The notes under the pieces are model-generated. The model did not search any database. It was given only the letters and a program-made list of their open reading frames with translations, and was not told where the DNA came from. DNA of 64,000 nucleotides, taken from contig NZ_FOWR01000012.1 of NCBI RefSeq assembly GCF_900115495.1, positions 1-64,000 on the forward strand, given 5' to 3'. The position numbers and the translations under genes are program-made. Below are positions 29,596 to 38,957 of the stretch, piece after piece (the stretch's first letter is position 1; every line of letters begins with the position of its first letter). The DNA is from Enterovibrio norvegicus DSM 15893 (lineage in GTDB: Bacteria > Pseudomonadota > Gammaproteobacteria > Enterobacterales > Vibrionaceae).

Positions 29596-29640
29596 ATTAC
29601 CCTAAGCCTCTGTGTACGGTTTGCAAAAACTTAGGGTAAT
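29596..29640. repeat. Eleven-base inverted repeat upstream of rpe
   Basis: ATTACCCTAAG (29596-29606) and CTTAGGGTAAT (29630-29640) are exact inverses around 23 bases; two more C/G pairs lie outside a mismatch. It begins 21 bases before the rpe start codon. It may be a transcript hairpin or the remains of a small mobile repeat; the flank TTATACCAATT resembles a motif I recall from vibrio intergenic repeats, but this is unverified. Confidence 0.7.
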
Positions 29641-29823
29641 GGGTAGCGCGTTAAACTCACTTGAGGTTGTAGCAAAGTCGGCGCAATTCTACCCGATTGA
29701 ACGTCGCCTGTCTTATCAGATGCGTTGATAGCTAGCATTAGCAAAAGTTTTACCAATGGCACACAGGGGAGGCTTGTTTGTCAGCTAAGCTGGGGGAAAG
29801 CGAAGAAACATGAAGAAGAGAAG

Positions 29824-30036
29824 ATGCCGAATACTGACAATAACAAAGATAACGTTGGCTTTATCGATATCGTAAAGAGTGTATTTGCGGCGATGTTTGG
29901 GGTGCAATCAGACAAGAACCGACAACGGGACTTCAAACAATCAAGCATGGTGCCTTACATCGTTGTCGGCGTGGTGTTCGTGGTGCTTTTTGTGCTTGGA
30001 CTCATGGCTATCGTGTCCGTGGTGATATCAGCCTAA
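29824..30036 (+). CDS. DUF2970 small membrane protein
   Basis: 70 residues with an amphipathic N-terminal half (IDIVKSVFAAMFGVQSDKNRQRDF, in part) and one strong C-terminal membrane helix of about 25 residues. This is the DUF2970 pattern, common as an inner-membrane protein of unknown function. It is on the plus strand, wedged between the minus-strand dam and rpe genes, and ends 18 bases from the dam stop. The ATG at 29824 was preferred to 29725 because the extension is unlike the family. Confidence 0.8.
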   Translation: MPNTDNNKDNVGFIDIVKSVFAAMFGVQSDKNRQRDFKQSSMVPYIVVGVVFVVLFVLGLMAIVSVVISA

Positions 30037-30054
30037 ACGTACCACCTCATACCG

Positions 30055-30888
30055 TTATGGCAACTCAGGGCTGTCGCCACTGAACAACGCCAACAGTTCA
30101 TCTACCTTGTTACGCCCACCCGCATTTCTGCTGATCGTGCGCTTTACACGTACCACATTCAGTACCGCCCCATGGTATAGGCTTCGCGTTAGCTGAGTGT
30201 CGTGGTTCGACACGAGCACTGGAACGTTCTTTTCCATGGCCGCTTTGCGCGCAATCTCACCCAGCAGCGCTTGGTCATCCAAACTAAAACCGCCACTTGC
30301 GTAAGTGGTGAAATTCGCGGTGGTTGAAAGCGGAGCATACGGTGGATCGCAGTAAATCACGCTGCCACGGCGTGCCGCTTTAAAGCTCTGCTGATAACTC
30401 TCACACACAAACGTGGCTTTCTTGGCTTTCTCTGAGAAATACTCAAGTTCGGCTTCTGGGAAGTATGGTTTTTTATACGAGCCAAACGGCACGTTAAAAC
30501 CACCTTTCTTGTTGTAGCGGCAAAGGCCATTGAATCCGTGGCGGTTCATGTAAAGAAAATACAATGAACGCAGGTAGGGGTCTGTGGTGGCGTTAAACTC
30601 TTCGCGGATGGCAAGAAACGCAGGCTTTTGATTGTACTCTTGTGTAAACAGTTTTCGCGCGTCGTCGATATAACGTTCCGGCGATTGCTTAACCAGGTTG
30701 TAGAGGTTAATCAAATCAGGATTGATGTCAGCCAAGCGATAGTGCTCGTAATCCGTATTCAAAAATACAGACCCGGCGCCGACAAAGGGTTCGATCAACT
30801 TTTTGCCTTCAGGCAAGTGTTTGCGGATTTCTTCAACCAGAGAGTATTTCCCTCCAGCCCACTTCAGAAAGGCACGATGCTTTTTCAT
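30055..30888 (-). CDS. dam: DNA adenine methylase Dam
   Basis: 277 residues (E. coli 278). N6-adenine methyltransferase of alpha group: FLKWAGGKYSL (about 8) for AdoMet, RFNFHY-like insert replaced by YRLADINPDLINLYN, and the catalytic DPPY in IYCDPPYAPLS (about 180). It methylates GATC and guides mismatch repair, replication timing and gene control. It is last in aroK-aroB-damX-dam, 104 bases after damX. Confidence 0.96.
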   Translation of the reverse strand: MKKHRAFLKWAGGKYSLVEEIRKHLPEGKKLIEPFVGAGSVFLNTDYEHYRLADINPDLINLYNLVKQSPERYIDDARKLFTQEYNQKPAFLAIREEFNATTDPYLRSLYFLYMNRHGFNGLCRYNKKGGFNVPFGSYKKPYFPEAELEYFSEKAKKATFVCESYQQSFKAARRGSVIYCDPPYAPLSTTANFTTYASGGFSLDDQALLGEIARKAAMEKNVPVLVSNHDTQLTRSLYHGAVLNVVRVKRTISRNAGGRNKVDELLALFSGDSPELP

Positions 30889-30992
30889 TAATGTGTATCC
30901 ACTACCACTGCTGCTTGAAAGGGGGCGGATTGTATCTCATTTTTAGCCATCAATCAGCGTAAATTCACGCCCCAATCAAGTTGAAGGTAAGG

Positions 30993-32528
30993 TTAGTTGG
31001 CAAGCGCAATCTCTTTATGGATTTGCGCAAATGATTTCACCCAAGGTGTCAAACGGCGAACATTGGCTGACAATTCCAGCTCAGCGCGTCGCGCGGCATT
31101 CACCGATGGATAATCCCCAATAAGAATCATGTACCACGCTTCGTCGTTACGTACCGTCTCGTAAACACGCGCTGTATTTTCGATGCCGTACTGCTGGAGG
31201 AAATCATCCACGGCCGCTTTTGACTGTAATGCAGCAAGCTGCAGTGCGTAGCGCGTCTCTGAAATAGCCAACAACTCCGCATTTGAAAGCGTCACGTTCA
31301 CCGCTTGAGGCGCAGGAGCAAGTGGCTCAGGTGTCTGCTGCGCATTCTCGGCCTGTTCTTGCGTTGTCGCTGATGCCTGAGTATTTTCAGTGGCAGGCGT
31401 TGCTGGCACTTGGTTTTGCTCTGCAAGCTCAGGGATCAAGGCTTCATCAACGGCAGCTGTTCCATCGCCACCAATGGCTTGGTCGTCAATAATGGCATCA
31501 ACCACACGGTCTGGCACCACGATACGACGGTTTTCATCACGGCGACCCACCGTCATACCTTCCACCGTGGGATCTTCCGGCAACGCGATATTGTCATCAA
31601 TGGCATCGGCATTCAGCACTGTTGCCTCGCTACCTTGTGCTTCGGCAGCATTTTGCTTGGCCATTTCAGCTTCTTTTTCATCGAGCAACTCTGACAACTC
31701 TTTCACGCCATCAGGAATGACGTTTGTTGCTTCTACGTTTTCCGTAGATTGCTGTGTCAGCGTCCACCAAACAATGCCAGCCCCCGCAACCAGCAAGAGG
31801 AAGGCTAATATCAGTAAAGGGAGTAACGAACGACGTTTTTTCTCTTCCATCGAAGATGTCTCCTGTTGCTCGAGCCCTTTCAGGGCACCGGGTAAAGCTG
31901 GCAATAGTGCGGCTTTTTGTTTAAGTGCGCGTCGCTGTGCCGCATCAAGTTGGCGACTCACCATCATAACTTCAATAAACATTTCCCGTTCGTTTTCTGC
32001 GAGCGGGCTAACCTCAAGCTCAAGCGGTTTAACCCCTTGACCATAGGAGACTTTCTGTAGCCATTTGTTCAATTTACCACGCAAGCTAAACAGCAATACG
32101 TTGATTTGCCAGTTTTCACGCTGCTGCGCTTCTGTCACCAACGCCCAAAGCTCTGCGATTAACGTCGCACTCAATCGGTGTGCTTCGTCAATGACAATCA
32201 AGGTATGGATATTTTGGCCTTCGAGCATGTACTCAAGGCTTTGCAGCATAGAATCGTTTTCGTTGAACACACCATCGCGCACGATTTGGCGCAGGATGAT
32301 GGCACGGTGCTGCGCATCCTGTTGGCTGGGATTACAAATTAGGAGAGATTGATTGGGCTCGTTTGCCCAATTTTCGAGATAGCGCTCACTCAGCCAGGTT
32401 TTACCTGCGCCAGATTCACCTGTCACTTGGACAAGGTTAGAACTAAATCGAGTAAGAAATTGAATTCTAGACAAAAGTTGGATCTGGGTGTCCAAATCCA
32501 ACGCAATCATGTCGTGGGAGCCTGTCAT
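30993..32528 (-). CDS. damX: DamX: AAA-type ATPase, membrane helix and SPOR domain
   Basis: 511 residues from the ATG at 32528, longer than E. coli DamX (428). The cytosolic N-terminus has an ExeA/AAA-like ATPase with Walker A GESGAGKT (about 37-44) and Walker B TLIVIDEAH (about 110-118). A membrane helix follows (about 230-252), then a low-complexity periplasmic linker rich in Ala, Glu and Gln, and a C-terminal SPOR domain (about 425-505) that binds denuded peptidoglycan at the septum. DamX is a cell-division protein. It starts 12 bases after aroB, in the conserved aroKB-damX-dam cluster. Confidence 0.92.
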   Translation of the reverse strand: MTGSHDMIALDLDTQIQLLSRIQFLTRFSSNLVQVTGESGAGKTWLSERYLENWANEPNQSLLICNPSQQDAQHRAIILRQIVRDGVFNENDSMLQSLEYMLEGQNIHTLIVIDEAHRLSATLIAELWALVTEAQQRENWQINVLLFSLRGKLNKWLQKVSYGQGVKPLELEVSPLAENEREMFIEVMMVSRQLDAAQRRALKQKAALLPALPGALKGLEQQETSSMEEKKRRSLLPLLILAFLLLVAGAGIVWWTLTQQSTENVEATNVIPDGVKELSELLDEKEAEMAKQNAAEAQGSEATVLNADAIDDNIALPEDPTVEGMTVGRRDENRRIVVPDRVVDAIIDDQAIGGDGTAAVDEALIPELAEQNQVPATPATENTQASATTQEQAENAQQTPEPLAPAPQAVNVTLSNAELLAISETRYALQLAALQSKAAVDDFLQQYGIENTARVYETVRNDEAWYMILIGDYPSVNAARRAELELSANVRRLTPWVKSFAQIHKEIALAN

Positions 32529-32540
32529 ATACAAACCCGC

Positions 32541-33617
32541 TTAACGTGTCGCAATGACCTCTGCAAGCGTCTCGGTAGTAACGTTCGCAACCACTTCCGC
32601 CGTTCCAATCGAGGTTGGCAGAACAAATCGTAGTTGCCCGGAAAGCACTTTTTTGTCGCGTTTCATGTGCTTGATAAAGGCATCATAGTCCATGGTGGCG
32701 GGTGCTTTCACGGGGAGTTTTGCATTTTCAAGCAAGGAAGTGATACGGCTAACATCTTCTTGCGAAAGTAGTTGTTGAAGGTGAGCGGTTTGCGCAGCCA
32801 TAACGGTACCTGCAGCAACAGCTTCACCATGCAACCAGTTGCCATATCCCATCTCAGCTTCAATCGCATGCCCAAACGTATGGCCAAGATTCAACAGTGC
32901 GCGAACACCGGATTCTTTTTCATCCTCAGCAACGACATCTGCCTTGATTTGGCAACAGCGCTTGATGGCATAAACCAACGCATCTGCGTCGAGAGCGTTG
33001 AATGCATCAAGGTTTTCTTCCAACCACACAAAGAAAGGTAAATCTGTAATGATGCCGTATTTGATCACTTCTGCGATGCCCGCTGCGAATTCTCGCTCGG
33101 GAAGGGTTGCCATCACATCGATGTCAATCACCACAGCTTTAGGTTGATAAAATGCGCCGATCATATTTTTCCCGAGCGGGTGATTCACTGCGGTTTTACC
33201 GCCAACAGACGAATCAACTTGGGAAAGTAATGTGGTAGGAACTTGAATGAAATCAACACCGCGCTGGTAACAAGCGGCAGCAAAACCGACAACATCACCA
33301 ATCACACCACCACCCAAAGCAACGATAAGGACATCGCGGGCGTAGTTACCTTCAAGCAAGAAGGTATTGATGACATTAAACGTGTCGAGGGTTTTGTACT
33401 GCTCACCATCAGGCAGTGAGAGCAAAGCTGGCATGCCGCCAGCTTCTTTCAAGGTATCCATGAGCTTTTCAGCATACAAAGGTGCAATGGTTTCATTTGT
33501 CACCACCACAACCTGACGGCCCTGAGCGTCAGTAAAGAAGGCGGGATCAGATAACAATCCGGCCCCAATAGAGATAGGGTAACTTCTATCGCCCAGGTTT
33601 ACGTCAATCCTTTCCAT
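32541..33617 (-). CDS. aroB: 3-dehydroquinate synthase
   Basis: 358 residues (E. coli 362). Features: NAD-binding [15 protein letters not shown] (about 100), [17 protein letters not shown] (about 135) and zinc ligands in [13 protein letters not shown] (about 240) and [11 protein letters not shown]. It turns DAHP into 3-dehydroquinate, the second shikimate step. It sits 30 bases after aroK. Confidence 0.96.
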   Translation of the reverse strand: MERIDVNLGDRSYPISIGAGLLSDPAFFTDAQGRQVVVVTNETIAPLYAEKLMDTLKEAGGMPALLSLPDGEQYKTLDTFNVINTFLLEGNYARDVLIVALGGGVIGDVVGFAAACYQRGVDFIQVPTTLLSQVDSSVGGKTAVNHPLGKNMIGAFYQPKAVVIDIDVMATLPEREFAAGIAEVIKYGIITDLPFFVWLEENLDAFNALDADALVYAIKRCCQIKADVVAEDEKESGVRALLNLGHTFGHAIEAEMGYGNWLHGEAVAAGTVMAAQTAHLQQLLSQEDVSRITSLLENAKLPVKAPATMDYDAFIKHMKRDKKVLSGQLRFVLPTSIGTAEVVANVTTETLAEVIATR

Positions 33618-33647
33618 GGAATACCTTTTTGCGTCGAGATTTAGTGC

Positions 33648-34166
33648 TTAGTGATCTTCTAGCAACTCAATGATCTGATTAGCAACCACTTTGGCGCTTT
33701 GATCATCCGTGCGAACCACATAGTCAGCAATCTCTTCGTACAAAGGATTGCGTTCGCCAGCTAGCTCTTCCAGAACTTCACGAGGTTGTTCGGTTTGGAG
33801 TAACGGACGCTTTTTGTCACGCTGAGTACGTGCCAATTGTTTTTCAATCGTGGTTTCTAGATATACCACGATGCCACGAGCAGACAGACGATTGCGGCTC
33901 TCTTTGCTCTTGATGGAGCCACCACCGGTCGCCAAAACGATACCCTGCTTTTGGGTCAGATCGTTAATGACGTTCTCTTCGCGGTCGCGGAACCCCTCTT
34001 CACCTTCTACATCAAATACCCATGCGATATCAGCACCAGTGCGTTCTTCGATCACGGTGTCCGAGTCAAAAAATTCCATGTGTAGTTGCTGAGCAAGGTG
34101 ACGACCAATTGTGCTTTTGCCAGCCCCCATTGGACCTACAAGAAAGATATTTCGTTTTTCAGCCAT
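33648..34166 (-). CDS. aroK: Shikimate kinase I
   Basis: 172 residues (E. coli AroK 173). P-loop [12 protein letters not shown] (about 10-21), shikimate-binding Asp/Arg in [13 protein letters not shown], and ATGGGSI with the third substrate contact. It phosphorylates shikimate. The ATG at 34166 gives the family start [11 protein letters not shown]; the upstream extension was rejected. First gene of aroK-aroB-damX-dam, immediately after pilMNOPQ and its terminator. Confidence 0.95.
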   Translation of the reverse strand: MAEKRNIFLVGPMGAGKSTIGRHLAQQLHMEFFDSDTVIEERTGADIAWVFDVEGEEGFRDREENVINDLTQKQGIVLATGGGSIKSKESRNRLSARGIVVYLETTIEKQLARTQRDKKRPLLQTEQPREVLEELAGERNPLYEEIADYVVRTDDQSAKVVANQIIELLEDH

Positions 34167-34358
34167 TTTAAGCAGTTTACGCGCGGTTAATGAAAACAAC
34201 ACCGCCCGCAGGCTCGTAATCGAAAGCCCGAGGCGCCAATTTCCTCACAGATAATTCGTGATCAGACCAAAAATTATCTCAGGTCACTATGCCTGTTGGC
34301 AACTTAAAATACACCCAAGCGTCAGTTTAAATTCTATAAGGCCCGATGTTTGAAAAGA

Positions 34359-34401
34359 AAAATGGCTGAAACAGACGTTTGGTCTCGTTTACAGCCATTT
34401 T
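34359..34401 (-). terminator. Terminator after pilQ
   Basis: AAAATGGCTG pairs with CAGCCATTTT, extended by AAAC/GTTT inside, around a short loop. On the minus strand it is followed by a T-rich run. It lies about 50 bases past the pilQ stop and separates pil from aroK transcription; the rest of the 282-base gap (to 34166) shows no gene. Confidence 0.8.
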
Positions 34402-34448
34402 GGTCTTTTCCTTCAAATTATGCTTTTAACCGCATGAAGGCTATACAT

Positions 34449-36188
34449 TTACTGAGTGATGATCCGAGGCGTTACAAAGATTAATAGCTCTCGTTTCGTC
34501 ATATTTTCATAGTCACGACGAAAGAGTTGACCCAGCCCAGGAATATCTCCCAGCAATGGCACCTTATCCACTTTCTCTGTCATTTCATGTTGATAAATCC
34601 CACCGAGAACCACAGTTTCGCCGTCATTTACCAATACCTGAGTACCAATACGTTGCGTACTAATGGCCATAGCCTCACCTCCACCAGCAACAACAGAGCC
34701 CGCAGGTTTATCCTGTGTAACCTCCAAATCCAGAACCAGTTTGTTATCAGGTGTGATTTGAGGCGTCACGGAAAGGCTGAGTACTGCTTTTTTAAATGAC
34801 ACGGCAGCAGCACCACTGGATGATGCTTCTAGGTACGGTAATTCCGTTCCTTGCTCAATGTAAGCCGCTCGCTTATTCGTCGTAAGCAATCTCGGGCTCG
34901 AAATGATTTCAGCACTTGATTCCGCTTGTAACGCAGATAGTTCCAAGTCTAAGAGAAGGTTCTTACCCAGATTCGCTACTTGGAAAGCCACACTAGGCGC
35001 ATTGATGCTGGTTGCAGCGAGGTTGACGTTAAGCATATCGTTCACACTACTGGAACCTTCGCCTCCAGAGTCAGCATCCCCAAATTGCTGCCCTTGGCCT
35101 TCAATTGACCCGCTGGTTGAAAAACTGCCATTTGTATTCGTGACGCCCCAGCGAACGCCGATTTCATCCAATACACCTTCTTCGACGGTCACAATCCGCG
35201 CTTCAATTTCAACTTGCTCAACCGGAACATCCAGTATCTCAATCAGCGACTTAACAATCTCGATATTGTCAGAAAGATCTTTAATAACCAGTGAGTTAGT
35301 TCTCACATCAAACGCCAAACTGCCACGTTCCGATAACAAGCTAATGCCTTCATCTTCTTCATCGTCGTCACCGCCATCGAGTAGGGTTTTAAGATCTTCC
35401 GCATTGGCATATTTAATCTGAATCACTTCAGAGCGCAATGACGCAAGCTCCCTTTCGTGGCGACGCTTTTCAAGCACCAAACGTTCTTGTTCATCCAACT
35501 CTGCTTTGGGAGCGACCAACAAGATATTGCCCGTTTCGCGCTTATCTAACCCTTTCACTTTCAAGATGGTATCCAGCGCTTTTTGCCACGGCACATCATC
35601 AAGGCGTAGGGTTAAACTACCATCCACACTGTCAGACACCACCAAGTTGAAGCCATTGTGCTCAGCAACCATCTGCAGCACGGAACGAACAGGAATATCT
35701 TGGAAATTGATGGAGATGCGGGAATTGCCTGATGTGGTTTTGTTTTTAGTTGTTTTACCTCTAACAACAGTGGCCTGAGGCAATAGCTCCACGGTCAATA
35801 CATTGCTGGTTTGGTAGTAGTCATACGCGTAATCATTTTGCGTTGCTATGTTTAACCAAACATCATCATCGCGAGACTCCACCACCATCGACAATGCGGT
35901 TTTGCTTAGCCCATCAAGGCTTTTTGAACCCACAAGATTATCAATCACCTGCGTGTCTTTAAGGCTGATTTCTAGGCTTTGTTTGTTCTTTTTAAAATCG
36001 GTAACCACCGCATTTTCAGCCAAGATCAATGAAAACAACGTGCTGCCTTTTTCATTTTTACTGACATCAATCTGATGTAGTTCATTGGCTGCTATCGCAA
36101 AGGAAGAAAAGAAAAACAGTGACACAACGCTTAAAACCTGCCCCCTTTTTCTCAGCTTGCCTTGGCATCCCTTCCTCAGGCTTTTCAT
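34449..36188 (-). CDS. pilQ: Type IV pilus secretin PilQ
   Basis: 579 residues. Signal peptide (about 1-33, ending FAIAA), AMIN-like N-terminal part (about 35-135), STN/N0 domain (ISINFQDIPVRSVLQMVAEHNGFNLV, in part, about 155-220), N1 domain, and the secretin barrel (about 320-579) ending LLIFVTPRIITQ. It forms the outer-membrane channel for type IV pili (MSHA-independent PilA system) and for DNA uptake. Its ATG overlaps the pilP stop by four bases. Last gene of pilMNOPQ. Confidence 0.95.
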   Translation of the reverse strand: MKSLRKGCQGKLRKRGQVLSVVSLFFFSSFAIAANELHQIDVSKNEKGSTLFSLILAENAVVTDFKKNKQSLEISLKDTQVIDNLVGSKSLDGLSKTALSMVVESRDDDVWLNIATQNDYAYDYYQTSNVLTVELLPQATVVRGKTTKNKTTSGNSRISINFQDIPVRSVLQMVAEHNGFNLVVSDSVDGSLTLRLDDVPWQKALDTILKVKGLDKRETGNILLVAPKAELDEQERLVLEKRRHERELASLRSEVIQIKYANAEDLKTLLDGGDDDEEDEGISLLSERGSLAFDVRTNSLVIKDLSDNIEIVKSLIEILDVPVEQVEIEARIVTVEEGVLDEIGVRWGVTNTNGSFSTSGSIEGQGQQFGDADSGGEGSSSVNDMLNVNLAATSINAPSVAFQVANLGKNLLLDLELSALQAESSAEIISSPRLLTTNKRAAYIEQGTELPYLEASSSGAAAVSFKKAVLSLSVTPQITPDNKLVLDLEVTQDKPAGSVVAGGGEAMAISTQRIGTQVLVNDGETVVLGGIYQHEMTEKVDKVPLLGDIPGLGQLFRRDYENMTKRELLIFVTPRIITQ

Positions 36189-36715
36189 TCTGTACCCTTA
36201 TGTTTGTTATTAAGTACTAATCTGACGTTTCTTACTTGCCAACACCCCAGCCCATCGGGCAGGTGCTCTGTCAGCGATAGCGTTTGCTGACTGATGCTAT
36301 CAACACGTCCGCGATTGCTGCCAAGCATGCGGCCAATGCCAACACGGTGAATACTGTTGTCCGGCGATGACACCAACGCCCAATAACTGCCTGGTGCACC
36401 GATCACCCCTTTAAACGTCAATGACGACAATTCAAAGCGTTCAAGCGGATCATTCTTCGGTAACCTTTCTGGTTGCCAGCAATCGCCTTTCGCCAACGCC
36501 TCCTCTTCCATCGCCATCGGCAACACAAAGGGATCCGTCTTCACGGGCGGTGCGAACGCTAACGGAGAGAAACTCGGTTTAGGGGGTAACGGCGTTGCAG
36601 TAACCTCAGCCGACGCATAGGTTTTACTGATAAAGCGCTCTAAGTCGTCATGGCCGTTATCATCACCACAACCGGAAAGGACCAGCACCATCATCAATAG
36701 GGAAACACTTTTCAT
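36185..36715 (-). CDS. pilP: Type IV pilus lipoprotein PilP
   Basis: 176 residues. Lipoprotein signal with lipobox LSGC (Cys16), a proline-rich linker, and a C-terminal PilP/GspC-HR-like domain (about 95-170; RFELSSLTFKGVIG, HRVGIGRMLGSNRG). It connects the PilNO inner-membrane complex to PilQ in the periplasm. ATGA-type four-base overlaps with pilO and pilQ indicate translational coupling. Confidence 0.93.
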   Translation of the reverse strand: MKSVSLLMMVLVLSGCGDDNGHDDLERFISKTYASAEVTATPLPPKPSFSPLAFAPPVKTDPFVLPMAMEEEALAKGDCWQPERLPKNDPLERFELSSLTFKGVIGAPGSYWALVSSPDNSIHRVGIGRMLGSNRGRVDSISQQTLSLTEHLPDGLGCWQVRNVRLVLNNKHKGTE

Positions 36716-37302
36716 TGCGTCTCTCCTTGTCCGCCGATGTAGCGATAGGTATGAGCAGATACAGAGAACATCAGCTCGCCATTTTTATCCTTGAGTCGTG
36801 ACAACTGAAAATCTTGCAATGCGACAATGCGTGGCATTCTTGCGAGAGCGGCTGAAAAGTGGCCTATCTCGTGATACGGCCCCGACAGTTCCATTTCCAG
36901 AGGCACTTGGTAGAGCCAGCCGACTTTTTTCCCTGCTCTCCAGTTCAAGTTTTCAAAGTTCAAATTAAACTGAAGTCCAGTGTCATTAATACCTGCGAGC
37001 AACAGAGCAAGCTCATCTTCCGCAGGGAGTTGCAACGCAAGGTGATCGTAGAAAGATTGCAGTTCGTTGATCTGCTCTTCCACATCCGGTAAAGCCGCCA
37101 CTTTTTCCGCTTTTATCCGAAACTGGGTCCGCAATAGACTCTCTTCTTGTTTCGCTAACGTCGCGTCACCTAAAAGTGGCATCACCACAAAAAATGCCCC
37201 GACCACAAGCCCCACAACAGAAAAGAGACCCAGCAGAACATTTTGTGCCGTTGCGGACCATTCAGGGATTTCATCAAGTTCCCAATCACGCCAATCAGCC
37301 AT
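36712..37302 (-). CDS. pilO: Type IV pilus assembly protein PilO
   Basis: 196 residues. Short cytoplasmic N-terminus, a membrane helix at about 22-46, a coiled-coil-like helix and a periplasmic ferredoxin-like domain (GPYHEIGHFSAALARMPRIV near 140). It pairs with PilN as an inner-membrane alignment complex. It overlaps pilN by eight bases and pilP by four. Confidence 0.93.
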   Translation of the reverse strand: MADWRDWELDEIPEWSATAQNVLLGLFSVVGLVVGAFFVVMPLLGDATLAKQEESLLRTQFRIKAEKVAALPDVEEQINELQSFYDHLALQLPAEDELALLLAGINDTGLQFNLNFENLNWRAGKKVGWLYQVPLEMELSGPYHEIGHFSAALARMPRIVALQDFQLSRLKDKNGELMFSVSAHTYRYIGGQGETQ

Positions 37303-37885
37303 TCTTCTTCGCCTCTATTGGTAAACTCGGAAGGATAAAACCCACCAACTCAAACGTGGCGCTGAATTGCTTTGCCACCATTTGGTCTTCGCTGGCGTTA
37401 TTCACGATGGAATGCATCTGAACATGCGTCGCGCCTTTATGGGTTTCAAGCAGCGCTAACAGCGTTGCCAATTGGGCATTAGACCGACTGCGCCCTCGTA
37501 ACGTGACTTTTCCTGCTTTTAACGACACGTCGTCCAGCACAACCCCTTCCGGCGTAATTTCAGGCAGCAGATTGAATAAGAGTATTGAGTTATTCCTTTG
37601 CTGTTGAAGAGAATTCACGAGCATCAGGCGTCGCTGAAGCTCTTCCCGCTCCACCGCTCTTTTTGAAAAACGTTGTAGTGTCTGGTTCAAGGTGGTGATT
37701 TCTTGCTGAATGCGCGCATTCCGTGCCTCTTGACGCTCAATTTGTACATTGGCATACCACGACGCACCACCGAGCAAGATGGCCACAGAGACAGCCGCCG
37801 CACCCATATGATTGAAGAATGTGCGTCGTTGTTTGAGGCGACGTGTTTCTCGCCAAGGCAGTAAGTTAATTGACTGTCGCATCAT
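37295..37885 (-). CDS. pilN: Type IV pilus assembly protein PilN
   Basis: 196 residues from the ATG at 37885 (or 195 from the adjacent ATG at 37882). The cytoplasmic SINLLPWRE motif near the start binds PilM; a membrane helix lies at about 23-45, then a coiled coil and a periplasmic domain. It overlaps pilM by 20 bases. The longer upstream reading lies wholly inside pilM and was rejected. Confidence 0.92.
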   Translation of the reverse strand: MMRQSINLLPWRETRRLKQRRTFFNHMGAAAVSVAILLGGASWYANVQIERQEARNARIQQEITTLNQTLQRFSKRAVEREELQRRLMLVNSLQQQRNNSILLFNLLPEITPEGVVLDDVSLKAGKVTLRGRSRSNAQLATLLALLETHKGATHVQMHSIVNNASEDQMVAKQFSATFELVGFILPSLPIEAKKNG

Positions 37886-38810
37886 CCATCCCGCGCAATG
37901 CCAATCCAATGGCCGTCGTCCAAGTTGAAGGTGGCTCGTCCAACCCTTCTACCAATTTTTGAGTGAGTGACATCGTCATCAAAGGATTGAACGTCTCGAC
38001 ATGCCATGAAAGGTGCGCTTCTAAATGGAGAGCATCCACATCAGAAAGCCCTTCTCCCGATAACATCAAGTTTGACACGTGTTTACCCGGAAATTGTGTC
38101 GCCGCAAGCTGATATTGTCGTTGGATAGTATCGGCAAGCGTTTCTGCGTAGCGATTACGCCCCAACAAAGAATCCGCCCCCAAACTCTCGTTAGGCAACG
38201 GCAACTCTCGGAAAAAGGGGTCGGAAAGGTTGTCACCTAGGCATATTTGCATGCGCTCATGACTGATATCGACAAACAGTTCAGTGCCCGTTGCTTCACC
38301 TTTTTCGCTGTGATGTTGATGAAGTCGCATGAGTGCATGTGCTTGCAGCTCTATAACGGACAAATGAAACCCAGCTTCTGACAGCGCATCGAGCGAGTCT
38401 TTCAGCGTCACTTTTCGACACGCATACACCTCAACACCTTCGCCATTGGGCAACACGCGATAATCGTACAAAAGCTCATCCATGGGCAGGCCGAGGCTTT
38501 CAGCCAACATCATGCCGACCTGAATAAATTGTTCGTTTTCGGGTAAATCTGTCGGAACGGCGATTCTTTTGAGGACGACTTTGCTTTGTGGCACACCCAG
38601 CACTTGTTGAGAAGGCCATTGCCAAGGCGCTTTAATGTTTTTGCGAAGTCGCTCTTTTAACAAACGCAACGCATCGGTAAGAGAATTACCGCCATACTTT
38701 TCTGACACCAACGCATTCACACGATATGTATCGCCATGCTTTTGAATCAGTGCAGCTCTGACAGCATGCGTACCAAACTCGATACCTAATGCCGTGGTTT
38801 GACCAAACAT
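37866..38810 (-). CDS. pilM: Type IV pilus assembly ATPase-like protein PilM
   Basis: 314 residues. Actin/FtsA-like cytosolic protein: phosphate-1-like ALGIEFGTHAVRAA at the start and VDISHERMQICLGD (about 185-198). It docks on the N-terminus of PilN. It seems shorter and more diverged than the ~355-residue members of other bacteria. The ATG at 38810 was chosen for its AAGGTG upstream and the family start MFGQTTALGIE. First gene of pilMNOPQ, divergent from mrcA. Confidence 0.9.
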   Translation of the reverse strand: MFGQTTALGIEFGTHAVRAALIQKHGDTYRVNALVSEKYGGNSLTDALRLLKERLRKNIKAPWQWPSQQVLGVPQSKVVLKRIAVPTDLPENEQFIQVGMMLAESLGLPMDELLYDYRVLPNGEGVEVYACRKVTLKDSLDALSEAGFHLSVIELQAHALMRLHQHHSEKGEATGTELFVDISHERMQICLGDNLSDPFFRELPLPNESLGADSLLGRNRYAETLADTIQRQYQLAATQFPGKHVSNLMLSGEGLSDVDALHLEAHLSWHVETFNPLMTMSLTQKLVEGLDEPPSTWTTAIGLALRGMDDATVN

Positions 38811-38957
38811 CTGAAATGACACCTTCTTAAAAGTCAGCATCAAGTAACTTTTTTGAAAGTTCTCTCAGCAGGTTCGATATTTTTTGTTCAGTTATCTTTA
38901 TACTAGCGACACTAATCTATTGAACAGTTCGACAAAAAACGTTACGGGAAATATCTA

